A stretch of 64,000 nucleotides of DNA from Owenia fusiformis. Taxonomy: Eukaryota > Annelida > Polychaeta > Sabellida > Oweniidae. Within the stretch, counting starts at the first letter, position 1. Each line of letters begins with the position of its first letter. Both the position numbers and the translations under genes were made by a program. Below the pieces are notes generated by a model that saw only the letters and a program-made list of their open reading frames with translations, was not told where the DNA came from and searched no databases. The DNA is taken from positions 9,925,375-9,989,374 of the forward strand of contig CAIIXF020000005.1 of assembly GCA_903813345.2 (NCBI GenBank). Direction: 5' to 3'. This document shows, piece by piece, positions 42,601 through 52,400 of this stretch.

Positions 42601-43488
42601 TTCCTGGATGAACATTATTTCAGCTGATATTCCTCTTGAAACATTGTGAGTCTCCCTCTATAGAAGCTTTGAACTGAATTTTCACTTCTTAATGCCGAAA
42701 TTGACATTTTAAGAAAATAGGTTTGTCAAAGAAGATGCCAAATGTTGCCCTGATAGCTCAGAAAAAGTAAAATATTTCGAATTTTCTCTATTCGGGCCTT
42801 GTTGCCCCTTTAACCATTAAGTTTTATCAGAATAGAAATATTTCAAGTTGATGAAATGCTCAGATTGCATCAAACAACATCTTCGAAAAATACTTTCTGT
42901 GGGAGCCTACCCTGAACCCCCAAAATGCAGTCAGACATTACCAAGTGGGCATACCAACTCAAAATAGCCCTATGCCCATGGTAGCATAATATTACATTTA
43001 CCAGTTGACATTGTTCCTGTGAGCATAGAGCAATCTTAAAAAAGTTTTACATACTGATTACATTGGGGTAAGACTACAACATAAGCCAAAGTGGTTTAAA
43101 CTTTATACGAGGCCTTTAAAATCTTCTCCTTTCGGAGACTGACACTGATAATGAAATATATTGAATAGTCCCTAAAATGAAATTACAAGATTTACATGTT
43201 TTACAATTATTCAAGCTTTACACGATTTACAGTCTACCTATAGAAAACAAAGGTATCCATTTAGCATAGAAACAAATTAACAAACGCATACATACTATAC
43301 TGTTCAGATATTTTCAGATAAGTCATGTGCATCACAAATGAGTGTCATTTTTATTATGAAGCCATTTTATCAATTTTTCTACCTTTGTGTCCTTTGAGAT
43401 CTTCCAGGGGTATGTTGAGGCCTAATTTCTTTGATATCTCTTCTACCTCATCCAAGGTTGGGGGCTTAAGAGCTGGGGCAGAATACAT
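33427..43488 (-). CDS. amidase-signature hydrolase, Rhodococcus-type amidase (EC 3.5.1.4-like)
   Basis: Ten coding exons on the minus strand, in gene order: 43488-43383, 41530-41404, 39272-39100, 38854-38715, 38542-38270, 38036-37880, 37270-37208, 36857-36723, 36489-36343, then a terminal exon, 33626-33427 (506 aa) or alternatively 34931-34741 (503 aa). All borders and phases agree. An in-frame TAA lies 18 nt before the ATG. The protein hydrolyses amides to acid and ammonia by the Ser-cisSer-Lys triad, all present: K100 in GIKDN, S175 in GGSSSGNG and S199 in GGSIRIP. Long blocks ([47 protein letters not shown]) match the bacterial Rhodococcus/Pseudomonas amidase branch rather than FAAH or GatA, judged from memory of the family. 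Length also fits (about 500-520 aa). No signal peptide or membrane segment is seen, so it is probably soluble. The natural substrate is unknown. Confidence 0.93.
33779..34060. repeat. 53-bp minisatellite in amidase last intron
   Basis: About five units. The phrase tagggca recurs at 33841, 33894, 33947 and 34000 (period 53). Units read 'ttagaagattagggcatagg' then 'atggagggtgtggggccagg'. It lies between the two alternative terminal exons. Confidence 0.92.
34741..34931 (-). CDS. alternative terminal exon A of the amidase
   Basis: This is an acceptor-bounded open exon (tttttttacag on the minus strand) whose phase matches exon 9, encoding 63 residues plus stop. It ends the amidase fold like exon [21 protein letters not shown] then [20 protein letters not shown], against [20 protein letters not shown] in exon B. 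Both contain the conserved HPA segment near the C-terminus. It lies nearer the upstream exons than B, so use of A needs its own polyadenylation site. A minus-strand AATAAA appears near 34302-34307. Confidence 0.85.
34970..35032 (-). other. perfect 22-bp hairpin upstream of amidase exon A
   Basis: 34970-34991 (ccatgtaggtaattgtcgga...) is exactly complementary to 35011-35032, with a 19-nt loop. In the amidase transcript it would form a stable stem 39 nt upstream of the exon A acceptor, around the expected branch-point zone. No mature microRNA is claimed. Confidence 0.8.
35082..35703. mobile_element. ~620-bp inverted-repeat element
   Basis: The left segment 'agcacccccctctacagcaaa' with 'aatgttacatagtgtgtcat' and 'aattctggagttactt' is mirrored on the right by 'gagtaactccagaattaaat', 'atgtaacattaaggagtttt' and 'gctgtagagggggggg'. 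The left end also has tacagggtgtcaaaaaac, which the right end lacks, so the right terminus is probably cut. It lies in the intron before the amidase terminal exons. Confidence 0.75.
36911..37025. mobile_element. ~115-bp MITE, TTAA-ended (ttaaaggcc family)
   Basis: The left end ttaaaggccccatgtaaagt pairs with the right end aaactttacacagagcctta. Related sequences are at 47828-47929 and, weaker, 43034-43119. Amidase intron. Confidence 0.7.
37638..37826. mobile_element. 189-bp MITE with CACTGGTG ends
   Basis: Inverted repeats of ~75 bp start CACTGGTGGTCC on the left and end GGATCACCAGTG on the right. Both arms contain 'ttaccgaaac' and 'accttcaa'. A 5-bp duplication AACAT flanks it (37633-37637 and 37827-37831). 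Amidase intron between exons 6 and 7. Confidence 0.88.
39292..39375 (+). repeat. TGTCACC dispersed repeat, copy 11 (internally deleted)
   Basis: Starts attatgtcaccatcaaaagt and keeps the two ggtgacat boxes but lacks the middle ~65 bp. The deletion fits recombination between the two similar boxes. It is antisense to the amidase gene. Confidence 0.75.
39486..39606 (+). repeat. TGTCACC dispersed repeat, copy 12
   Basis: Starts ttattatgtcaccaattttt and ends tgttgataccttgtttta. The left hairpin is degraded. Amidase intron 2, antisense to the gene. Confidence 0.72.
39677..40398. mobile_element. ~720-bp foldback element in amidase intron 2
   Basis: The left end aaaggaccacgtgcagtatg matches the inverse of the right end catactgcacgtggtcttt. 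Pairing continues inward for ~270 bp ('accatgagtactttctggcc' with 'gcccagaaagtacttatggt'; 'aagaggatcttgttttt' with 'aaaaagaagatcctctttt'), leaving a short centre. Confidence 0.88.
40914..41070. repeat. foldback repeat around gatattgatatgcgcacgag
   Basis: The outer pair is 'aggatatcctatgatttt' against 'aaaatcataggatgttctt'. The inner pair is 'gatattgatatgcgcacgag' against 'cgagtgcatatatcaatatc', around 'atagcgaagcgaa'. Related half-sites occur near 62900-63025. Confidence 0.8.
41156..41253. repeat. short palindromic tandem repeat (agtatatcgtcacgatatcc)
   Basis: Three imperfect units each have 'gtatatcgt(c/t)a(c/t)(a/g)atatcctcc'. Each unit is itself nearly palindromic (ggagtatat ... atatcctcc). 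It lies about 150 bp from amidase exon 2. Confidence 0.8.
41746..41894. mobile_element. 149-bp palindromic MITE (cttatgcctgggtcac ends), copy A
   Basis: The ends cttatgcctgggtcaca and tgtgaccaaggcataag are flanked by TAAT on both sides (41742-41745 and 41895-41898). The middle folds on 'gattgagtgttttgttcaat' and its complement. A second copy is at 47212-47359. Confidence 0.88.
42355..42984. mobile_element. possible GTAG-end element, diverged
   Basis: 'ccatgggtgtagcacctgtt' at the left and 'ccctatgcccatgg' at the right are roughly inverted, and 'cctgaacccccaaaatgc' near the right recalls the interior of the 11024-11203 MITE. No convincing target duplication was found. Confidence 0.4.
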
Positions 43489-44127
43489 CCTTCTTTTAGT
43501 CTGTTATATACTACAAATCAGTGATGTATACTCCAACAAATATGACAAAATACACTCCTAACATACTGTAGTTCTGTTTATATTGGTTGAAGTACAAATG
43601 TCCTGTATATTACGGTAACTTGTTTTATTTTCAAGCGCATCATCATAACGTCTCACATTTTAAAGGAGTCATGTGTTCAAATATTTTCTCTATTGGTGTT
43701 ACGTATACATTCTATTGATTAATTTCTAATTTCATTAATGCTACACTGATTTTATGGTTTTTATTTACAAATGTTGCTATTTTTCTTGTTTTATATAGGT
43801 CACTGTGTGGTTTATTTGTTATCCTTTCCTGAAAGTAGGTAAGCCGAACAACAAACATCAAAATTAAGGTCAAACTTTGTTCTATTTTCTTAAAGATGTT
43901 TAAAGGACCCATGTAAAGTTCTGAAAATACATTTGATAAAATGTGAACTATAACCATTCCAGTCATTTCGCAATAAAAGTTGGATAGATTTAAATCACCA
44001 AATTTTTGTCAACACCCTTGGAAAACATGTTAGTTTTTGGGGCTTGCTGATTAATTTCTTGCTTATTTTTTATTAGATTTTTATCATGTATTTTGTCTGT
44101 ATTGATGGTTGATACTGGCTACTAATT

Positions 44128-44316
44128 GTAAGTGGAACACCACCTCTTTAGTAGAATACCTCTAAAAGTTGAACACCTCTGTTAGTGGAACACTTTTCAG
44201 AGTCCCAAGACCAAATGCCTTAATGTTAAATGAACCTACATATTAACTTGAACACCTCCCAAGTTGAACACTTTTTAGAGGTACCAAATGTGTTCCACTG
44301 AGACAGGTTTTACTGC
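44128..44316. mobile_element. MITE with ACAGGTTTTACTG-type right end
   Basis: Interior 'agttgaacacctctgttagt' and 'ggaacacttttcagagtccc' are nearly identical to the 4507-4683 copy. The right end is gagacaggttttactgc and the left end is worn. Confidence 0.7.
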
Positions 44317-44570
44317 ATATGGTTTTAAATGATAACCCATTGATCAGATGATCAAATAAGAAAGATATGATAGAAAGATATGATGAGTACCATTATGATT
44401 TTTTAAGTCAGTTTGAAAATGTATATCGATCCACTATTAACAATTGTTTGTCATGACAAGAGAAATGAGTTAGCTTGACCTGATATTCATGCTCTCAAGC
44501 ATCAACAGTTGTTAATTAATAAAGGTTAATGAAAACACAAAATGAAATCCTGCATTACAGGCTGGTGTGA

Positions 44571-44632
44571 AAAAGTCAGTCCGCCCCAGTTGGGATCAAA
44601 CCCACGGCCCCTCGCTTTCCGGGCAATTGCTG
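44571..44632 (-). repeat. tRNA-derived SINE fragment (B-box region)
   Basis: On the minus strand 'gaggggccgtgggtttgatc' followed by 'ccaactggggcgg' has the form of a tRNA T-arm with a B box (GGTTTGATCCC). There is no A box, and the fragment is followed within 12 bp by the TGTCACC repeat. It is not a functional tRNA. Confidence 0.5.
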
Positions 44633-44643
44633 ATCAATGAAGC

Positions 44644-44789
44644 ATTATGATGTCACCAACACAAGTGGTGACGTATTGTTATAGTCTCCAACTTTTTGTA
44701 GATGGTGTTTGGTGTCGGGCATTTGGCGATTGGAGTTTGATGTCTGTAACAAATGGCAGGTGATGACATTTTGCGTGTTATGCCTTGTT
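44644..44789 (+). repeat. TGTCACC dispersed repeat, copy 13
   Basis: Near full length, from attatgatgtcaccaacaca to gcgtgttatgccttgtttt, with both ggtgac boxes. Together with copy 10 it defines the family length. Confidence 0.8.
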
Positions 44790-45596
44790 TTGTTTATTGA
44801 AATGATCAATCATTGGATATGGAAGATTCATTTTTTACTTGATAATTTTTATGCAACTTCATTGCCAGATCAGCATCAACCTATACAGCCTATATGGTCG
44901 AAAAAATGGATTAAAAAAATTACACTTCTATTGTTACACTTATATTTATTTTTTAAGAAAGTTAAATATTTAAAAATAGATTTTATAGATTTCCTCAATA
45001 GAGTCTTAAATCTAGGTTAGTAAAAATACCTGATATGTTGAAGGCCAAATGTTCCTTTATCCCAGCTTATACATATAATTATTTATTCTCCATTAAATTA
45101 CACACATCTAAATAGACACTTTACTTGATCATCTAGTTAACATGCTATCAATTCGTATGTTATATCAGAATATATTACTGCACTGTGCAATACAATGAAT
45201 AAAATCTAGACTTATCAACATCTATTGATAACAGGATAATACATATAACTAGGTTTATAAGACATTTAAATGTGTATACATGTCTTATAGGTAATATAAG
45301 TACGTAAGTTGATAATACATTGTTATTTTCTGAACTATTAAAAGGACTAGGACAGAGAGTACAAACAGAAGTTGAGTTGATTGTGATGGATGATTTAGTT
45401 TTGTGTCAATGACATATTAAAAGATTGAAAGTATTGACATTTCACTTGTTTCCAATTTGTGGTCTCTTATTTTCGTGTCTATTAACCTTGTGTGGTTTAC
45501 ATTTCAGTGCCTTGGTTAGTTGTTCGTATGTCGATTTATTTGTGATCCATGATTGAATAGCCATGGCCAATAGGGTACCTCTAGCAAGCTGAAAAT

Positions 45597-45842
45597 GTGT
45601 GCAAACTGCAATCTGGATTGTGCAATCTGTTGATACTACTCCTCTCGGAATGGCCAACAATCTTAGCAATGGTACAATGGTCATATTGTTGCAATGTGTG
45701 CAATTTGCAATCTGGATTATGCAATCTGTTGATACTACTCCTCTCAGAATGGCCAACAATCGTTGCAATGTTGTAATGTGCAGATTGTTGCAATGTGTGC
45801 AATCTGGATTGTGCAATCTGTTTTATACTACTCCTCTCAGAA
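45597..45842. repeat. ~100-bp minisatellite
   Basis: Three tandem units each start near 'tgcaatctggattgtgcaat' and continue 'actactcctctcagaatggc'. Unit spacing is about 100 then 92 bp. Open frames through it on both strands are repeat translations. Confidence 0.9.
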
Positions 45843-46959
45843 TAAATCTTCGATGACATCTATATTTGATCAAATATACAATTTTTCAGAAAATAAAATT
45901 ATAAGGATTATCAGGAAGAATATTTGGCTTGCTTTTTTGAAAAGATAATAACCAACATTTTTTTGTCTTATAAGTTAGCTAGAAAACATTTTGGTACCCA
46001 TGTTTGAGTATGGGTATATTTTAGCTCTAAAACTGAAATACATAATTTTCATTTTAGCGCTGGATAGTTTGAAATTATCTATTATTTGTATGGTTTTATT
46101 AATTGTGCATACAGATAGGCACAACAAAATTTCTTGAAAATCTCATTACGTTGTATTATTAATCCAAAATTGTATTATAATGAACTTTAAAACATATTTT
46201 TTCAAAAGTGTGATTTGACAAAGAATATGGCCTAAAGCTTCACTGCTCCACTTATTTTGAAGGCTTAACCATTGAAAGCTTTTCAAATGCGTTAAAAGCT
46301 CTGATGTTTCAATGGAAGTTTTAAGTAGTTTCTATTTCTGTACAGTGTATGTTATTTATCATTTTCCAATTTGGTAGAATTGCTTGATTTGAAAGAAATA
46401 AGAGACTGGTATGTTGTTTTCAATCCTTATGTGGGTACTTTTTCGTTGCAAGTTAGAATATTAACAAATTTCTTTAGTAACCATTAAAAAAATCTCTTGC
46501 GCAATTTTGAATGTTCAATCCTCATGCTATAACTGATATATATACAGTACAGTATATGTACATGTATGTAAATTTAAGTATACTATATAATATGTAAAAA
46601 AATAAAATAGAACTCTAACCTTGAAAATGCTCCAAACAGAATAATATCTTTTAAAAGTACACATAATCTTGAGTACTTTCAGATTTGTATTGATAAAGCC
46701 GGTCGAGTAGGACTCATATTGTTCTCATGTTTGACTCACCTACTTACATGAACGTTTGTGTATATTTGCTTGAGATCTACCCTAAGTCATACCAACTTGA
46801 CTTGTCAATCATCTGGATTTGTGTATAAATTATGCATTTTAGGCAAAGAAAAAGAACTTGTGCTTGGAAAATTCTGTTTTTGTTACCATGTTTTTTCATA
46901 TTTCTAATGGTTGTACAGTGTGTATGAAAAACTAACAAACAAATAAATCAGAAAAATTA

Positions 46960-47400
46960 CAAAATCACTGATGACTGCATCAATTTCATTTGATGTAACA
47001 CGAAGCCACATTTTTTCCTCTTCAATGATGTGTCATTTATGTGGTCATGGTTGACTGAATAATCATTCCTTTTGCACAATGGGCCAAAGTTTAAGAAATT
47101 GAACATGGGCCTGGTGCTGTACATGGAAAATCACCGACTTTGGCCCATGGTGCAATAAAGGAGTGATTATTCTGCCAACCATGGCCACATGTGAACTGGT
47201 GAATAAATGGTTTATGCCTGGGTCACATTTGCTCCCCAATTCATCAGCTGGCACCTGGCCGATTGAGTATTTTGTTCAAAATTGTATTCAGTTTTGAACA
47301 AATTACTCAATCAACTGGGCGACAGCCAATGAATCAGTGCAAATGTGACTAAGGCATTATTGATGAAAATAGGAGAAATTTGATCACTGGTTTTGTGGTT
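46960..47400. mobile_element. degraded relative of the 14114-15107 element
   Basis: 'aaatcactgatgactgcatc', 'aacacgaagccacatttttt' and 'gatgtgtcattta' match the left part of the muskelin-intron element. The inverse follows after 47130 ('gaataatcattc' against 'gagtgattattc'). Terminal motifs are lost, and the 47212-47359 MITE is inserted in it. Confidence 0.65.
47212..47359. mobile_element. 149-bp palindromic MITE, copy B
   Basis: The same element as 41746-41894: ttatgcctgggtcacatttg at the left, aatgtgactaaggcatta at the right, and a centre folding on gattgagtattttgttcaa. Confidence 0.85.
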
Positions 47401-47827
47401 TACAATTGATTTCTTTATTGGTTTTTTCTTACACACTATGTACTTATAAGCAAAAAGTCCTGTCATCAGGATACATTAAACATGTTAAAGTGAAGGCCAA
47501 AAACAAGGCCAAAACTTAATCCAACACCTTTTGGACAACTCAAGATTGCATCTGAAGAGCTGGTTAAAAGACAAGGTCGGTCGGACTAGCTGTTCTAAAA
47601 TGTGGAACCCCAGTGATCAGAAACTGGAATATTTTTTGCCTGGCCTTAAATTTCCCATGATCTACTGAGGTTTCACCTCTTGATTTTGATTGCACCATCC
47701 AATGTTATATTTTAAGTACTCAAAATTCAGAATAGACAAATAGGTCAATCGATTTCTGAGCAATGTGTCTTTTTCCATTCTTAATATAATATACCTAAAA
47801 AGATCAATGTTATCAAATTTTGAGGAT

Positions 47828-47929
47828 TTAAAGGCCCTTTGTAAAGTTTGAAAATATTGCTTAATCATTCAAACAAAAATTAAATTGAAAAGTTTCAAAG
47901 TGGTTTTAAACTTTATACCTTGCCTTTAA
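47828..47929. mobile_element. ttaaaggcc-family MITE
   Basis: The left end ttaaaggccctttgtaaagt pairs with the right end aaactttataccttgccttt. About 100 bp, related to 36911-37025. Confidence 0.65.
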
Positions 47930-48239
47930 AATGTAGATATCTGTAAATTCCAAAATGAAAAGAACACATAGGAAAATGACCAAGGCTGAATGAAGAGACC
48001 TGATTGGTTATGTAAGTGGTAGGGTAGTTTTGAGTTGCCTATGTCAGTATGTGATTTAAGGAAAATTTTACCTCAAAATGAAATAATAAAGCAAAAGTAA
48101 AAACCAGGAGAATGAGTCTAGTTAATAAAAATGTACATATTTGTACTAATTTATTATCACTTACAAGTAGCCATTTACATTTTCCACTAATTTTATATCT
48201 CAATGATTATATAATAATAATGCCTGTCTAACAGCACAC

Positions 48240-48590
48240 TATTAAAAATGCCTAAATTTACAAGTAACCTAACATCTCTTTTAAAGTGTTGCCAACATTT
48301 ACAAGTAATCTAGGATTGAACTAAAAGTAGTCCTATCTTAACAAGTAAATTAGTATCTTATTGATAGCAATACCCAACTTTACAAGTAAATTAGCATCTT
48401 AATAAAAGTAATGCCCAACTTTACAAGTAAATTAGCATCTTATTAAAAGTAATGGCCAACTTTAACAAGTAATCTTACATCTTATTAATCATAGAGCTTA
48501 ACGTTACAATTAATCTAGCATCTCATAAGTAATCTAACATTTCAGTTAGTTAATATAAATGCCCACCTTTACAAGTAATCTAACATCTTG
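48240..48590. repeat. ~41-bp degenerate tandem repeat (tttacaagtaatctaacatc)
   Basis: About nine imperfect units of 'aactttacaagtaaattagc' plus 'atcttaataaaagtaatgcc' type. The best-kept units are 48370-48460. It lies in the likely 3' flank of caveolin. Confidence 0.85.
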
Positions 48591-48899
48591 CTTTGTGTTT
48601 ATTGTAAACACATAGTAAAAAGTATAAAAATGTCCCCAAATGCTTATATACTGTATGTTGGTGAAGTATCCTAAAAACAGGAGAACTGAATATTTTCAAA
48701 TGGGCTAGATAGATTGAATATCAAATATGGAGTCAAGGAGGTAGAAAACTAGCTATCAATACAGATAAAAATATATAATGAAACACAATTTATACAGAAA
48801 ATATGATAAGAGTGTTATGTAAATATTTTACAAAAGATACTTAAAGGTATACTAGAGATAGACTAAAGATACTACAGTGAATTGGTAGTATGAAGGTTG

Positions 48900-49001
48900 T
48901 ACAGTAAAACCTGTGAAAGCGGATCACTTTTGTTTAGCTTTAAAGTGTTCCACTTAGATGTTCCTCATATAAAGGTGTTATACTTGCCAAGTTTTACTGT
49001 A
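48900..49001. mobile_element. 100-bp MITE with tacagtaaaacctgt ends
   Basis: Starts tacagtaaaacctgtgaaag and ends ttgccaagttttactgta. It is the shortest member of this family in the window. Confidence 0.75.
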
Positions 49002-49455
49002 CTTCTGATGACCATAGGCTATATGCACTAGGTAGCATATATTTGGACCCTGAGTATAGGTATAGGCTTGCCAAGACCAAATTAAAGACATTTACTAGTA
49101 CAGAAAAATCTACAAATCTAGATCTTCTAAACATGTATAGTACACAAAATGGATATATAATACTGTTATGTATGTATGTCCATATAGGCTCTGTTGTATA
49201 TATTATTTATAATATGTATATGTTAATGATTCAGATCAAGTGATTGACAATAGATGATGCATCTTATCTATTCTCAACCACAATTCTTAAAACACACAGA
49301 TCCTTCTTCCAGCTTTTGCATCTCAATTTTACATGTTATGGCACAAGTGTCTCATGATGTCTGTGCATTGATGTTATGGTTTACTTACAGTCTGATTATT
49401 TACATGAAAACGTAGCTGACGCTTATTTTATGAAACAGTCACCATCAATGTTTTA

Positions 49456-52400
49456 TTAAACTACATTCGTAGCATCTTTTGAAAGATTGACTTTTATACT
49501 TGAAAAGCATCTTCCGAAAGCTTCAAACAAAGGCGCTAAGAATGCATTGATGAAACCAGCATAGAACTTTCTACCAATTCCCAACTTGATGTTGTAAGCT
49601 TTGAGACATGGCATACAGCACCAGATTGTACAGAAGGACAACGCAGCAAAGTAAAGACCCCAGCAGATGGCAAGTGGAAGGCCTAAGATAAGAGCAATGA
49701 TTCTGTAGCACCACAGTTTGGAACAGCTAAATGCCTGGAAATATAGAATGGTTTACTTGATATTCATAATATAAAACTGTTATTTAAAATTGTTAAAAAT
49801 TTGAATTATGCCAACTTGTTGCCAATTCAAAATTGAAGCCTTTGAAATATAATTTTGTGCCAACTTGTTGCTAATTTGATAAAAATGTTAAAAATAAAGC
49901 CTGATGAGAAAAAACTTCAAAGTCAAAAATACATCCACTTAAAGATAAGAATAATGTTCCATTTACATGGCCTGGATGGTTTGTGATTGTCTCATATAAC
50001 TCTTTCTCATCAATATTAATTCCAATGTTTAAGTTTTTACTTCAGCTGCTTATTACATCAATTTATGAATTTTGCTTTCATGTTTTTCAGAAACAAAGAA
50101 AGAGTGACATCAATTGAAGCATGCATGCTGACATGAAACAATGTCAGAACTTACTATTGATGATGAGCAAAGTGCCTTATACAAAACGCTGTTATATGAA
50201 CAACTTGAAAACAATTGAAAAAATGGCACTGAAACAGATTTCCTTCATATACCTTTATGATTTATCGCCATCTGTGAATACATCTAAAAAATACACTGTA
50301 TACATAATAGATGTCACCCTTAGCTTATGACTTTATATCTTGGACTTACCCTATAACTGAACACCCAGACATTGTCAAAGCTGTATGTTCCAGCATCTGG
50401 TTCTGCTACAACATCTGTGAACAGGAGCTGCAAGTAGAAACATTAAGAAGTCCTATAGTATAGAAGTGTATGTTTCCAATGTTACTCAAACCAGGACATG
50501 ATATATGTATAAACTATATTATAAATGTATACGTCTTTGATGTCATTTATATCCAGTGATGTAATATCATGAGGAGTATAAAATCTGCATCATACAATAC
50601 AATAAACAGTTTGGCAATGTGGTTATGCTATAAATTAGAGCAAATAAACTGAATAGATTGTATTACAAGATTGTGTTTTTTGAAGAATGTAAACACAGGC
50701 CACCAGGCAAGATATAGAACAGAACAGAATTGTATTAAGATTTAGACATGTAACAAGATAAATTTACAATTTTACAATATGAAGAATTTTAAAGTACATG
50801 TAATACGTTGATGAAACACCTTTTATAACACAACACAAAAACAGTGAAATACAAAATCCAATAAACAATGGAACTAATATTAATACAAAAGGTGCAGAAA
50901 ACAACAGTATACTTGTACACTATGAATTTCAAATCAATATGTAAAACAAATGTTTCCTTCTAAGATTTGGATAGGATGCTAGTAGTGGTTCCACTAACTT
51001 GAAATTAACACCACACCGAAAACACAATTTCACTTAATTAGATCTCAAGGGACACACTCTATCGTTAAAACTGTCAAAACTAGGATTTCATATACTCTAG
51101 GGGAATGTAGCTTATTCATTCATTCTCCATCAATTAATCTTTTCAAAACCATTGAATAAAGTGAGACATATGAACATTATATGTGTAATGTGTTATGGTC
51201 AGTCCGTAAAGATATTAATTATGAAGAATATGATCTATAATATGGTATTCCTTAGCCCATCCAAACATGATTAAAATTGATATTGACATTCAAATTGATA
51301 TTCTTTAAAATCTCAAACTAAAGATAACCATGCTATTGTGGATTTGGATTGTAATAAAGGTTTCTGAATCTGAAAGGGGTGAAGACCATGTTTTATATAC
51401 TATAAATCATTGTTTTGGATGTTGGGGATTTGTTTCTCTAAGTCTTTTTCCATTTGTCTTTTTTTATAATCTTTTTTACCGTTAGGACATTTTTTAATAT
51501 TTAATAGCGAAACACGTATACATCTTTAGATATACATATAGACAACCACACTGTCTAAACTAACATCTTAAAACCACAAACTAAACTAATTATTAATGAC
51601 ATGAGTTTACAACTGACTGACTATTTTATGGATGACACAAACATCTCTACCAACAACACATAAAATAAAGCATATACTATAATTTCATTTATACTTACAC
51701 CCTTGATGCATAAATGAAAATAATGCTGTTAAGTTTAACAAAAAACACTGGAGGTTTTAAATGTTTAAATATAGAATTCTTGCTTTCAAGGTAAATACTA
51801 CTTCTTGTAACATTTTCCAGATACTGGCGCACACTCTACACTTCAAACACATGATAACTGGAGAACTCTTTTATCAGAGGGTTTGCTCAATAAACTGCAA
51901 GTTAACTGTGTAATATTATATCTATGTTGCTGAAAACTACACCCCTATCCTTGGCATACTTATTGGATATTTATTTGTTTTACTTGGTGTGTACATTTTT
52001 ACACACCAGTTGTTGCTCCGAATATGTACATTATCCTTGAGTTATATGATAGAAGTTTTTAAATTGAATTAATTGGTTTTCATGAATATTTATTTGAATT
52101 CTGGGTATGTAAATTTTAAATATACAGAATCGCATATGCACTTACCAATAGAGAGAATTATTATACCTATAATTTTATTATACCTATAATTATTATGAAT
52201 AGTAATGTTGTTTTTTTGATTTATTACATTGTGATTTTGCTTGTGTACTTCCTGAAATATATGGGTCACTCCACATGTGATTTCCAAATATGCAGCAACT
52301 TGATATGCAATGGAATTTACTAATTCTACGTTCTGAATTCTGTCAAACAGAGCGAATTAGCGTTGTCTCTACAGGATAACAGTTGCATTACATACACAGG

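Larger units (their letters stand above)
43489..49455. other. intergenic DNA between amidase start and caveolin end
   Basis: Both flanking genes are on the minus strand, so this holds the amidase promoter and caveolin 3' flank. I see no TATA box or CpG island. It contains the MITEs and tandem arrays listed separately. Stretches 45021-45590 and 45850-46950 hold only AT-rich DNA. Confidence 0.55.

Noticed and set aside
44571-44632. Functional tRNA gene on the minus strand
   Set aside because: Only the T-arm side is present; no D-arm, anticodon arm or paired acceptor stem, so it is listed as a SINE fragment.
45442-45859. Open frames on both strands with repeated H-C-N or S-V-D-T-T-P phrases
   Set aside because: They follow the ~100-bp minisatellite; no independent evidence of coding.
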